Part shown: in pieces, positions 8,830 to 15,832 of the stretch
How positions within the stretch are numbered: the stretch's first letter is position 1
Layout of the letters: the number at the start of each line of letters is the position of its first letter
Assembly: GCA_963666935.1 (NCBI GenBank)
Contig: OY762936.1
Location: 1,736,001 to 1,800,000 of the forward strand
DNA: 64,000 bases
Direction: 5' to 3'
From: G963666935 sp963666935
GTDB taxonomy: Bacteria > Bacillota > Clostridia > Christensenellales > CAG-138
Made by a program: the position numbers and the translations under genes
Notes under the pieces: model-generated
The model's database searches: none
Told to the model about the DNA's origin: nothing
Seen by the model: only the letters and a program-made list of their open reading frames with translations

Positions 8830-8884
8830 AAAAAAATTTCAAATTATTTTTGAAAAATGGTTATAAGTCCCTTTTAAATTTACC
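8830..8884 (+). repeat. direct repeat B, copy 2
   Basis: This is the second copy of the unit at 8621-8676, with scattered substitutions and one missing base. Confidence 0.7.
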
Positions 8885-9228
8885 TATATACACAGAGGGG
8901 GAAATACGAAAACGAAAAACACACGCAAGCAAAAACGAAGAAAGCGTGTGCGCGCTACGGAACGGGCAAAGCGTTCCGGCAAAGCCTTGAGCCAATAGGC
9001 TTGACTGGAAAAGTGAACACAAGCAGAGCGAAGCAAGCAATCAGCGAACACGAGCGAAGCGAAGTGTGAGCAAGATCAGGGTTGGTCACCAGTATGGCAC
9101 TCATTCTGCAGATGGGCATCCATACCTGAGAGCACCTTCGATTCTGGCGGGCAAAAAATATCAATTAATTATTTAGTCTTCTCGATATGGATTAACAGGA
9201 AGTTTATTCGAACCCGTATTCCTTATAT

Positions 9229-9290
9229 GTTCTTTCGCTCTCATTCGTTACACATTACATACCGAAGAAGAACGCATTAAAAAAGCATGA
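9229..9290 (+). repeat. direct repeat A, copy 2
   Basis: This is the second copy of the unit at 8554-8614. The copies are 675 bases apart, and the two repeat families are interleaved (A, B, B, A). Confidence 0.7.
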
Positions 9291-9708
9291 ATATGCCCTA
9301 TTAATGGTAAACAATCCGATGACAGCATTAATCCAAACAATTTTGCAATGTTAACTGACATTTTTGTTGAATTATGATTCTCTAGCTTGTTAGTACATCA
9401 CTCGCTTGGTGTGCTGCATGAAGTAAGGGCATATTGACACGGCAGAGATAACTTTCTGGATTGCTTACAACTGAATACCGTTCCCACTGATGATACTTTT
9501 TTGCTTTAACGAATTAAAAAACATGTTAAAGCAATGAGAGTATTTTTTTGTCTACGATTATCGCTGGTATGGATATGGCTTGAAAACTTCCATTGGTTTG
9601 TTGCTTGCAGCTCTGCAAATTAGATGCGCAGTACTGCAGTTAAGATATCCTCTAAAACAATTTGTACGGAAAGGTGGTTAATGATTATATGAGAAAGGAA
9701 TTTTATGT

Positions 9709-10665
9709 ATGACAAACATGAAGGCGCAGGTTAAATCTGCTAAATTCACCACGTTCATCCATACGGTGCAATTAAGCGCAAATGGATGGGGACTTGATGA
9801 TGATACAGCAAATGAGCTACCCTATGTCATCCAATGTCCCACAATGCGCAGAGAGCGTATACGGTATGTAGTAAACCCAAACAAGTATTCAGAGACTTGT
9901 TTGACACTAGAGGACACTATTTCTGCGGTGAACGCAATCATCCGCAAGCTAGGGATTGCGGATTGTGACTGTCGTGTGGATCGTGTTGACGTAGCGATAG
10001 ATACGTTCACGGACTATGACACCTTGTGGAAGTCCATGAACTATTTAAAGGAACTATGTGGATTGCATTGGGGGGACAACAAAAACTCATACCGAGTTAT
10101 AGGAGATGATATGAAGAAGCGCAGTACGATTTTGAGAACTGACGCTCACATATTGGAAATCTATAATAAGCAATTGGAAAGCGGAGACCCACAATCTCCA
10201 TCTGCAAGATGTGAATTTCGCTTCACAAGAGCGTGGCGCGGTATCAGTCGCCAAAGTGTGCGGGGAGCCTTAACCTGGGCAACTACCGAAACGTCACGTA
10301 TTTTAAATGCGCTGCCGCAATATGTTAGCAGGCACAGTGCCCTTCAATCAGAACGCTTACTTGAAACTTATCGTATTGAGCACGCAGCCGACCGGGAAGG
10401 CCGGATACGAGACTTGCGAGATTTTGCCGCAAAGTATGGGGACAATATTTACACAAGGTTACCCTTGCAAACCTTGAGTAAAGAAATTCAACATATAAAG
10501 CTGGCTAAGTGGTTATACGATTACCGCAAAAGCGGCGGAGTATTAACCTTTATTAGCAAAAAGGACATTATCTTTCTTTGCAAGAAGATGAATGAATCCA
10601 TACGCGAATATACCTGTAAAAAGGGATATTCCGCAAATAAAAAAAAGAATAAGAATACGGCATAA
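9709..10665 (+). CDS. putative replication initiation protein (Rep_trans-like)
   Basis: This 318-residue protein has a block RVDRVDVAIDTF near residue 95 and a later HILEIYNKQLES. They recall rolling-circle and phage/plasmid replication initiators, which carry an R-x-D-x-x-x-D strand and an I-Y-n-K-x-x-E segment. The C-terminus is basic, ending in a lysine-rich tail. An AAAGGAA ribosome site precedes ATG 9709. Position between a repeat-rich spacer and the excisionase-integrase pair is what is seen in Tn916-like and related integrative elements, where such proteins nick or replicate the excised circle. The catalytic tyrosine was not pinned down, and the family call is by pattern only. Confidence 0.65.
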   Translation: MTNMKAQVKSAKFTTFIHTVQLSANGWGLDDDTANELPYVIQCPTMRRERIRYVVNPNKYSETCLTLEDTISAVNAIIRKLGIADCDCRVDRVDVAIDTFTDYDTLWKSMNYLKELCGLHWGDNKNSYRVIGDDMKKRSTILRTDAHILEIYNKQLESGDPQSPSARCEFRFTRAWRGISRQSVRGALTWATTETSRILNALPQYVSRHSALQSERLLETYRIEHAADREGRIRDLRDFAAKYGDNIYTRLPLQTLSKEIQHIKLAKWLYDYRKSGGVLTFISKKDIIFLCKKMNESIREYTCKKGYSANKKKNKNTA

Positions 10666-10786
10666 TACCTCCACCTATTGGAGATAAGCTGTGGGCTTAA
10701 GAAAAATAATTGCGCCCAAATATATATGGCAACACCTTGGGATGCAGACCTGACCGCATAATGTTTTAGAAGACGCGACGCAAGGG

Positions 10787-10814
10787 GTGAATTGCTTCAA
10801 CCAAAGCAGTTCAC
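10787..10814 (+). promoter_or_regulatory. hairpin in the xis leader
   Basis: GTGAATTGCTT (10787-10797) can pair with AAGCAGTTCAC (10804-10814) with one mismatch around a 6-base loop. It sits 48 bases before the excisionase ATG and may tune expression between rep and xis. No clear T-run follows. Confidence 0.4.
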
Positions 10815-10861
10815 TCTTTGCTCTGGAGAAATTATACTTGATTTATGAAAGGATTTAATAT

Positions 10862-11050
10862 ATGACAGAAAATACTCTAGAAATAACAAATCGCACATAC
10901 ACGGTGGATGATATAACCATAATGCTTGGAATAGGCAGGAACACCGCATATAAGTTGGTGAATGATCCTCCTTTTACAGTACTTCGCATAGGCGATAATA
11001 TAAGAGTGCCACGGGAGGGGTTTGAAGAATGGCTTACGCAAGCGTCATAA
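10862..11050 (+). CDS. excisionase-type helix-turn-helix protein
   Basis: This 62-residue protein matches the small HTH_17 excisionase fold. YTVDDITIMLGIGRNTAYKL is the helix-turn-helix and LRIGDNIRVPREGFEEWL is the strand-turn-helix wing that closes the domain. GAAAGGA lies before the ATG. It precedes the integrase by 167 bases and is expected to bend DNA at the attachment site and steer the integrase toward excision. Confidence 0.85.
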   Translation: MTENTLEITNRTYTVDDITIMLGIGRNTAYKLVNDPPFTVLRIGDNIRVPREGFEEWLTQAS

Positions 11051-11072
11051 AACCATCAATTAGCAGTCGCAT

Positions 11073-11091
11073 GGGGTGCACAACGCACCCC
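11073..11091 (+). promoter_or_regulatory. GC-rich hairpin between xis and int
   Basis: GGGGTGC and GCACCCC form a perfect 7-bp stem with a 5-base loop. Without a T-run it is more likely an RNA stability or attenuation element than a terminator. Confidence 0.4.
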
Positions 11092-11217
11092 TGCGTCACT
11101 GTGGTAGACAAAGAACGTTCCTTAGTGGTACAATCCTCGCAGAAAGCAGGACGTACTTTGACAACAGAAAATAATAGCCGTTTGTTTGACTCAAATGCTC
11201 ATAAGGAGGGCAATATA

Positions 11218-12414
11218 ATGAGTCAATCAAAGAAAAAATCCGAGAACTGTAGGGGAGGAATTTTAAAACGTGGTAACACTTACTCGTTTTTCTATTATCC
11301 GATTGATCCTACCACTGGCAAAAAGAAGCAGAAGCAAAAAGGCGGGTTTGCTACCCGTAAAGAAGCGAAGGACGCAAAGGCGAAGTTCGAAGCTGAAATA
11401 CAGCTTGGGCAATACCGTGAACCAGCAAAGCAGACCGTTGGCGAGTATATAACCGACTGGTTCAACACCATCCACAAGCAGACGCTTACACCGAATACGG
11501 CGCGAGGGTATGAAAGCAATATTCGGGTACACATCACACCTATTATTGGAAATATTCCGCTTTCCAAACTCAATCGCAACGATATTATACACATGTATAA
11601 TAAATTGAGTGAGAGCGGGCTAAAGCCCAATACCGTGAGATACATACATAATACCCTCTCAAAAGGACTAAAAGAGGCTGTGTTGAGCGATATCATTCCC
11701 AAGAATCCCTGTAATGGTGTGAAACGGCAAGCACCGAATAAGTACAAAGCAACTGTTTTAGACAACGAGCAATGCCGTGCTTTGTTAAAGGCGGCAAAAG
11801 GAACAAAGATTGAGTTGGAACTTTTGCTCGCGATCTCGTTGGGACTCAGACGCGGTGAAATACTGGGGCTCACCTTCGACGATTTTGATTTTAAAGAGGG
11901 GACCGTTCATATTCAGAGACAGATCACCAGTACCAAGTCTAGTAAAGATTCTGAGACGGGCAAAACAGAATGGGGCTTCGCTCGACTAAAAACAGAGGAA
12001 AGCAATCGTATCCTCTATCCTCCGCAAGTTGTAATGGAGGCCGTGAAAGCTCGCCATATTCGAGTAAGCGAAAATCGGCTGCATTATGGCAACGAATATC
12101 ATAATCAGAATCTGGTATGCTGTGATGAGCATGGTAAGCAAACCAATCCTTCTACGTTTAGGACAGAGTTTGACAAGCTGTTAAAGCATTTAGGCTTGCC
12201 GCACATGAGAATTCATGATTTACGGCACACTTACGCCACTGCAATGATTGAGAGTAATACAGCGCCGCTAAAAACCATATCTTATGCGCTTGGGCACTCC
12301 ACGATAGGTATAACAGCAGACATATACGGCGATGTCATCAACAGCAATAAGGAGCTCCGCAACACGGCTGAGCAATGCTTTTTCACAGAGATTAAAGAGA
12401 CCGAGAACAGCTGA
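11218..12414 (+). CDS. int: tyrosine recombinase (site-specific integrase)
   Basis: The protein is 398 residues from ATG 11218, which has AAGGAGGG 8 bases upstream; a longer frame opening at 11029 lacks this and would overlap xis. The N-terminus has an arm-binding region (GNTYSFFYYPIDPTTGKKKQ), then a SAM-like core-binding domain (VGEYITDWFNTIHKQ). The catalytic domain shows the first arginine in GLRRGEILGLTFDD, the H-x-x-R box in HMRIHDLRHTYATAM, and the final G-H-S-T-I-G-I-T-A-D-I-Y with the nucleophilic tyrosine. It is of the Tn916/phage integrase type. It lies at the element's right end, 113 bases from the 3' end of tRNA-Gln, which is the probable attachment site. Confidence 0.95.
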   Translation: MSQSKKKSENCRGGILKRGNTYSFFYYPIDPTTGKKKQKQKGGFATRKEAKDAKAKFEAEIQLGQYREPAKQTVGEYITDWFNTIHKQTLTPNTARGYESNIRVHITPIIGNIPLSKLNRNDIIHMYNKLSESGLKPNTVRYIHNTLSKGLKEAVLSDIIPKNPCNGVKRQAPNKYKATVLDNEQCRALLKAAKGTKIELELLLAISLGLRRGEILGLTFDDFDFKEGTVHIQRQITSTKSSKDSETGKTEWGFARLKTEESNRILYPPQVVMEAVKARHIRVSENRLHYGNEYHNQNLVCCDEHGKQTNPSTFRTEFDKLLKHLGLPHMRIHDLRHTYATAMIESNTAPLKTISYALGHSTIGITADIYGDVINSNKELRNTAEQCFFTEIKETENS

Positions 12415-12501
12415 TGTTATATAATGTTATGTGGATCGGTTTTAGCAAATTTTTAGCAAAAGGGCAAAAAGGCACCGGGGATAAGATAAGTGAAAAGAAA
12501 A

Positions 12502-12524
12502 AAGCCCCGAAAACGGGGCTTTTT
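12502..12524. terminator. bidirectional terminator between int and tRNA-Gln
   Basis: AAGCCCCG and CGGGGCTT form an 8-bp stem around AAAA. T-runs follow on both strands (plus: TTTTT; minus: TTTTTTCTTTTC), so it can end both int and the tRNA transcript. Confidence 0.85.
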
Positions 12525-12527
12525 ATC

Positions 12528-12601
12528 TGGCAGCGGAACTAGGATTCGAACCTAGACAATACGAGTCAGAGTCGTAGGTGCTACCATTACACAATTCCGC
12601 T
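12528..12601 (-). tRNA. tRNA-Gln (anticodon CTG)
   Basis: The cloverleaf is complete: acceptor AGCGGAA/TTCCGCT, discriminator G, encoded CCA, D-arm with AATGGTAG, anticodon stem TACGA/TCGTA with loop CTCTGAC, and T-arm CTAGG-TTCGAAT-CCTAG. The anticodon CTG reads CAG. The 3' end faces the integrase, the usual orientation for tRNA-targeted elements. Confidence 0.96.
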
Positions 12602-12790
12602 ACATGCTTTTGTAAAAATAATCCCAGGATGCCGTCCGCCCCCGCTATAACGCCCGCCTCTCGGCAGGTGGGTATGCTGTGGAAGCTTCTGCTTACCAAA
12701 CAAAGAAGGTGGCATCGGCACAACCAACGTGCATTCCCGTATACAATACGTGGGTTTATAACCAGAACGTAACGCACACCACAGGATTAC

Positions 12791-12867
12791 TGGTGGGATT
12801 AGTTGGGATCGAACCAACGACCTCTACGATGTCAACGTAGCGCTCTGACCAGCTGAGCTATAACCCC
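12791..12867 (-). tRNA. tRNA-Val (anticodon GAC)
   Basis: Acceptor GGGGTTA pairs with TAATCCC (one G-U). The anticodon stem CTACG/CGTAG encloses loop TTGACAT, giving anticodon GAC. The T-arm is TTGG-TTCGATC-CCAA and CCA is encoded. It is upstream of tRNA-Gln on the same strand, separated by 189 bases in which I see no gene. Confidence 0.96.
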
Positions 12868-12880
12868 TTTTGCACATACT

Positions 12881-12908
12881 ATTATACATAATTTCCGTAA
12901 CTTTGCAA
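12881..12908 (-). promoter_or_regulatory. promoter of tRNA-Val
   Basis: On the minus strand TTGCAA (12903-12908) and TATAAT (12881-12886) are 16 bases apart. Transcription would begin about 7 bases before the mature tRNA. The TATAAT at 12930-12935 on the opposite strand probably serves the divergent DUF4364 gene. Confidence 0.75.
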
Positions 12909-12963
12909 GCACTTTTTCGCTTTTCATGGTATAATAACCTTATCAAACAGCAGGAGATGAGTT

Positions 12964-13500
12964 ATGTCTTTTTTTTCAGACGAGCTTACACGCAACAAGC
13001 TCACAGTGCTGTATTTCCTCAATAAACTCAAGGTGGAACTCACGCGCGATCAGATCGCAGACGTGAGCGTTCAGCATGACCTCATCCCCTATTTTGACCT
13101 GCAGAGCACAGTTTGTGAGCTTGAGGAGGCCGGTTTTTTGGCGGCTGTTCCACGCACTTTTGGTCAGGCATATAGCCTTACGGAGCGGGGCTTGGACGCT
13201 TTAAACATGTTTTGCGAACGGATTCCCCAGTCTTTGCGCGACGACCTTGACACATACGCGGATGCCTGCAGAGATGAGCTGCGCAAACAAACACAGTACG
13301 TGAGCAGCATCGAGAAAGCTGAGCAGGGAGGATACTGGGTGACCCTCAAAGCGATGGAGCGAGACAGTACGATTTTTGTAATAAATTTACTGCTTGCGGA
13401 TGCGCACAGCGCTAATTTGGCCGCGGCCCGATGGCCCGAAAACACGGATGAGCTTTACCGTGAGATCATCGCCAAGCTACTCTCCTATAAGGATAATTGA
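12964..13500 (+). CDS. DUF4364 family protein
   Basis: This 178-residue protein begins with the pattern typical of DUF4364, LTRNKLTVLYFLNKLKVELT, then a winged-helix-like region YFDLQSTVCELEEAGFLA and YSLTERGLDALNMF. The family is common in Clostridia, looks like a PadR-type DNA-binding fold and has no established function. CAGGAGATGA precedes the ATG, and a TATAAT lies 28 bases upstream. The gene stands alone, divergent from the tRNA genes. Confidence 0.85.
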   Translation: MSFFSDELTRNKLTVLYFLNKLKVELTRDQIADVSVQHDLIPYFDLQSTVCELEEAGFLAAVPRTFGQAYSLTERGLDALNMFCERIPQSLRDDLDTYADACRDELRKQTQYVSSIEKAEQGGYWVTLKAMERDSTIFVINLLLADAHSANLAAARWPENTDELYREIIAKLLSYKDN

Positions 13501-13589
13501 TTTTTATGCAGGTCGTGTTTGAGAATTAAACGTTGCCTTCATCCCTTGGCTTTGACGAACAAGTATCGCTTGTTAAATCCAATGCCCTC

Positions 13590-13624
13590 AAAAAAAGACG
13601 TTCCCTGTGTGTGGACGTCTTTTC
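13590..13624 (+). terminator. rho-independent terminator
   Basis: AAAAGACGT and ACGTCTTTT form a 9-bp stem with a 13-base loop. It lies between the convergent DUF4364 and TrmH-type genes and can serve both strands. Confidence 0.65.
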
Positions 13625-13681
13625 TTATTATGAATTCCCTATGGGTTTGCCGAGGTAATCTTTACGGCAGACTCGGCCAGC

Positions 13682-14443
13682 CTATTGGCGCATGGCCCGC
13701 GCCAGCTCGTAGATCAGTATCCCCGCCGCCACGGAGGCGTTGAGGCTTTCCGCGAACCCGTACATGGGAAGGCGGTACTTTTGGCATTGTTCCGCAATTT
13801 CGTCAGAAACTCCGCTCCCCTCGTTACCGATAACTAGCACACATTTCTCTGTGGGATCAGGCAGGATTTCGCTTCCTTTGAGATGCCCACAGACGGCTCG
13901 GAAGCCCTGCCCTAAAAGCCGCGGGAGCTCGCCTGCAAGATTCGCCTGCCACACGGGCAGGTGGTATATGCTCCCCATGGCAGCCCGAATGGGCTTGGGC
14001 GCATAAGGATCGGCGCACCCTTCCCCCAGCAGCAATCCAACAGCGCCCATGGCATCCGCGGTACGCAGAATGGTCCCCAGATTGCCTGGGTCCTGCACGC
14101 AATCCAGCGCCACGATCAGCCCGGAAGGATAGCGCGCCGGCAGCGGATTTTCCTGTGTCCTTACGGTAGCACACACCCACTGCGGCGTTTGCGTTTGCGT
14201 GAGGCTCTCCATGACGCCGCGCGTCACCGTATACACATTGGTAGCCCTTTCAATAAGCATTGCCGCCATCTGATCATGCCCCACCTCAAGAAATGCATCC
14301 TGAAGATCGGCACCCGAATCCGTCGCCTCGCGAACCAGTTTTTCACCCTCTATAAAATGCAATCCCCACTCCCGCCTCCCCTTGCGGTTGGCTAGGGAAC
14401 GGACTTTTTTTACGGTTTCATTCCGGGTACTTTCGATCAGCAT
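13682..14443 (-). CDS. TrmH-family RNA 2'-O-methyltransferase (SpoU)
   Basis: This 253-residue SPOUT enzyme has an N-terminal substrate-binding region (residues 1-100) and the three knot motifs: VALDCVQDPGNLGTILRTAD, VIGNEGSGVS and LNASVAAGILIYELAR. It probably methylates a 2'-hydroxyl of rRNA or tRNA using S-adenosylmethionine; the exact nucleotide cannot be told. I chose ATG 14443 because GGAGGTG lies 8 bases upstream; the in-frame ATG at 14458 would place this site inside the gene. It lies downstream of the rplT operon on the same strand. The pairing of rplT with a TrmH-type gene is common in Firmicutes. Confidence 0.9.
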   Translation of the reverse strand: MLIESTRNETVKKVRSLANRKGRREWGLHFIEGEKLVREATDSGADLQDAFLEVGHDQMAAMLIERATNVYTVTRGVMESLTQTQTPQWVCATVRTQENPLPARYPSGLIVALDCVQDPGNLGTILRTADAMGAVGLLLGEGCADPYAPKPIRAAMGSIYHLPVWQANLAGELPRLLGQGFRAVCGHLKGSEILPDPTEKCVLVIGNEGSGVSDEIAEQCQKYRLPMYGFAESLNASVAAGILIYELARAMRQ

Positions 14444-14538
14444 GCGCTGCACCTCCATACTTCTGGTTTGATTATATCACATTTATAAGGAATAAAAGCA
14501 GCGCAGCCAAAAGGCTGCGCTGCTGTGTTTGCATTTAT

Positions 14539-14895
14539 TTACGCGATGGCGTTTTTGGCCGTTTCCGCCAGACGAGCGAACGCGGTCATATCGTTGACTG
14601 CAAGATCCGCCAGAACCTTGCGGTTCACATCCACGCCAGCAATCTTGAGGCCGTTGATCATGCGGCTGTAGTTGATGCCGCAGATGCGGGCACCCGCGTT
14701 GATACGCGCGATCCACAATTTACGGTATTCGCGCTTCTTGAGCTTACGACCTACATAGGCGTAGGCCATGGAACGCATCACCTGCTGGGACGCGGTGCGG
14801 TACTGCTTGCTCTTCGCTCCGTAATAGCCCTTTGAGAGCTTAAAAACCTTGCGGCGTTTCTTGACGGCGTTTACTGCCCTTTTAATTCTTGCCAT
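14539..14895 (-). CDS. rplT: 50S ribosomal protein L20
   Basis: The 118-residue length and sequence are standard for L20: MARIKRAVNAVKKRRKVFKL at the start and RKLWIARINAGARICGINYS in the middle. L20 binds 23S rRNA early in assembly of the large subunit. In Firmicutes and Enterobacteria it also represses its own operon by binding the leader or an internal mRNA site. It is third in the infC-rpmI-rplT operon, 13 bases after rpmI. Confidence 0.98.
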   Translation of the reverse strand: MARIKRAVNAVKKRRKVFKLSKGYYGAKSKQYRTASQQVMRSMAYAYVGRKLKKREYRKLWIARINAGARICGINYSRMINGLKIAGVDVNRKVLADLAVNDMTAFARLAETAKNAIA

Positions 14896-14908
14896 GACTT
14901 ATTCCTCC

Positions 14909-15106
14909 TTACTTATATGGGATCAGCTCGCGAATCTTCTTGGCTTCGCAGTCGGCAATATAGCCCACCTGACGAAGATTGCGCATACGCTTAGTGGTTT
15001 TTTTAGTAAGGATGTGGCTCCTATAGGCTTTGCCTCTCTTGATTCGGCCGGATTTGGTAAGGCTGAACCGCTTCGCTGCACCCCTATGGGTCTTAATTTT
15101 TGGCAT
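14909..15106 (-). CDS. rpmI: 50S ribosomal protein L35
   Basis: This is a 65-residue basic protein with the L35 pattern KIKTHRGAAKRFSLTKSGRI and the typical SHILTKKTTKRMRNLRQ segment. It is part of the large ribosomal subunit. It lies 19 bases after infC and 13 before rplT; GGAGGAC precedes its ATG. Length and sequence are normal. Confidence 0.98.
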   Translation of the reverse strand: MPKIKTHRGAAKRFSLTKSGRIKRGKAYRSHILTKKTTKRMRNLRQVGYIADCEAKKIRELIPYK

Positions 15107-15125
15107 GGGGGTAGTCCTCCTCTGG

Positions 15126-15641
15126 TTAGTTATTTTTAGGCGTTAATATCATGAACATTATGCGTCCTTCCTGCTTTGCAGGACGTTCAATCGCAGCATT
15201 GTCCTTGACCATTTCATAGAAAGTGTTCATCACGTCAAGCCCCAAACTTCCATGCTTAATCTGGCGCCCGCGGAAGCGGATCGAAACCTTGACCTTGTCG
15301 CCATTGCTCAGGAACTTCTGTGTGGCTTTCGCCTTAATCTCCATGTCATGCAGGTCGATGGTGGCAGAAAGCCGGGTCTCTTTAATCTCGATTACTTTCT
15401 GGTTCTTGCGCTGCTCTTTTTCCCGCTTTCCCTGTTCAAAGCGGTACTTACCATAGTTCATAATTTTGCATACCGGGGGCACTGCCTGCGGCGCGATCTT
15501 CACAAGATCCAAACCTGCCTCATCCGCCATGTTAAGGGCCGCATCGATGCTTACCACACCCTGCTGGTTGCCCTCCGCGTCAATCAGACGCACTTCTTTT
15601 TCGCGGATTTCCTCGTTAATTAAGAGATCCTCTCTGGCTAT
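15126..15641 (-). CDS. infC: translation initiation factor IF-3, probably started at an ATA codon
   Basis: IF-3 binds the 30S subunit and proofreads start-codon selection. The N-domain (LLINEEIREKEVRLIDAEGN), linker and C-domain (KIMNYGKYRFEQGKREKEQ, SIRFRGRQIKHGSLG) are all present. A strong site GGAGGTG at 15647-15653 (minus strand) points to ATA at 15639-15641 as start, giving 171 residues, the usual IF-3 length. An in-frame ATG at 15656 overlaps the ribosome site itself and a GTG at 15677 lies in a hairpin, so both are unlikely. Rare start codons (AUU, AUA, AUC) are known for infC in many bacteria and allow IF-3 to repress its own synthesis. The choice of start is inference; the identity is firm. 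Confidence 0.95.
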   Translation of the reverse strand: MAREDLLINEEIREKEVRLIDAEGNQQGVVSIDAALNMADEAGLDLVKIAPQAVPPVCKIMNYGKYRFEQGKREKEQRKNQKVIEIKETRLSATIDLHDMEIKAKATQKFLSNGDKVKVSIRFRGRQIKHGSLGLDVMNTFYEMVKDNAAIERPAKQEGRIMFMILTPKNN

Positions 15642-15656
15642 GGTGGACACCTCCAT

Positions 15657-15780
15657 AAAAATAAATTCAGCGGGCACAGAGATACCCGCTGAACGATGAA
15701 AAACATACGTGTTTCAGTTTTCATAACCGCGCCTGATCCATTGATCGGCGGGTGAGAAGCGGGTGCTTCTGCTTAGCCGT
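15657..15780 (-). ncRNA. structured leader of the infC-rpmI-rplT operon (attenuator-like)
   Basis: Between the promoter and infC the minus strand can form several helices. One of them, CAGCGGG (15685-15691) with CCCGCTG (15668-15674), is followed by AATTTATTTTT and looks like an intrinsic terminator. Upstream are AGAAGC/GCTTCT and a helix ATGAAAAC/GTTTTTCAT. Firmicute infC operons are known to be controlled by L20 through leader attenuation. Assignment to the Rfam L20 leader is likely but was not tested. Confidence 0.65.
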
Positions 15781-15785
15781 ATGTA

Positions 15786-15813
15786 ATTATACCACAGTCA
15801 TTGCCTTTGTCAA
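15786..15813 (-). promoter_or_regulatory. promoter of the infC operon
   Basis: On the minus strand TTGACA (15808-15813) and TATAAT (15786-15791) match the sigma-A consensus perfectly, with a 16-base spacer. Confidence 0.85.
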
Positions 15814-15832
15814 CGATTTTCTTCTGATTCTC

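Larger units (their letters stand above)
8255..9708. other. 1.45-kb non-coding region with repeats, probably cis-acting DNA of the mobile element
   Basis: No frame here has both a plausible start and family resemblance. The stretch is AT-rich except for a GC-richer block around 8930-9130, which contains many short GAGCGAAGC/GCGAAG-like motifs. It holds two imperfect direct-repeat families, a dyad at 8463-8498 and a terminator-like hairpin, listed separately. Lying directly before a replication-initiator-like gene, it is a candidate origin of replication or transfer. That function is inferred. Confidence 0.5.

Noticed and set aside
8808..8990. 60-codon frame in the repeat-bearing spacer
   Set aside because: It spans direct repeat B copy 2, has no ribosome site and no family resemblance. 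The region is better read as cis-acting DNA.
12602..12790. A third tRNA between tRNA-Val and tRNA-Gln
   Set aside because: No cloverleaf or T-arm consensus could be drawn in the 189-base spacer.
13519..13743. 74-codon plus-strand frame after DUF4364
   Set aside because: It runs through a terminator hairpin into the antisense of the TrmH-type gene and has no ribosome site.
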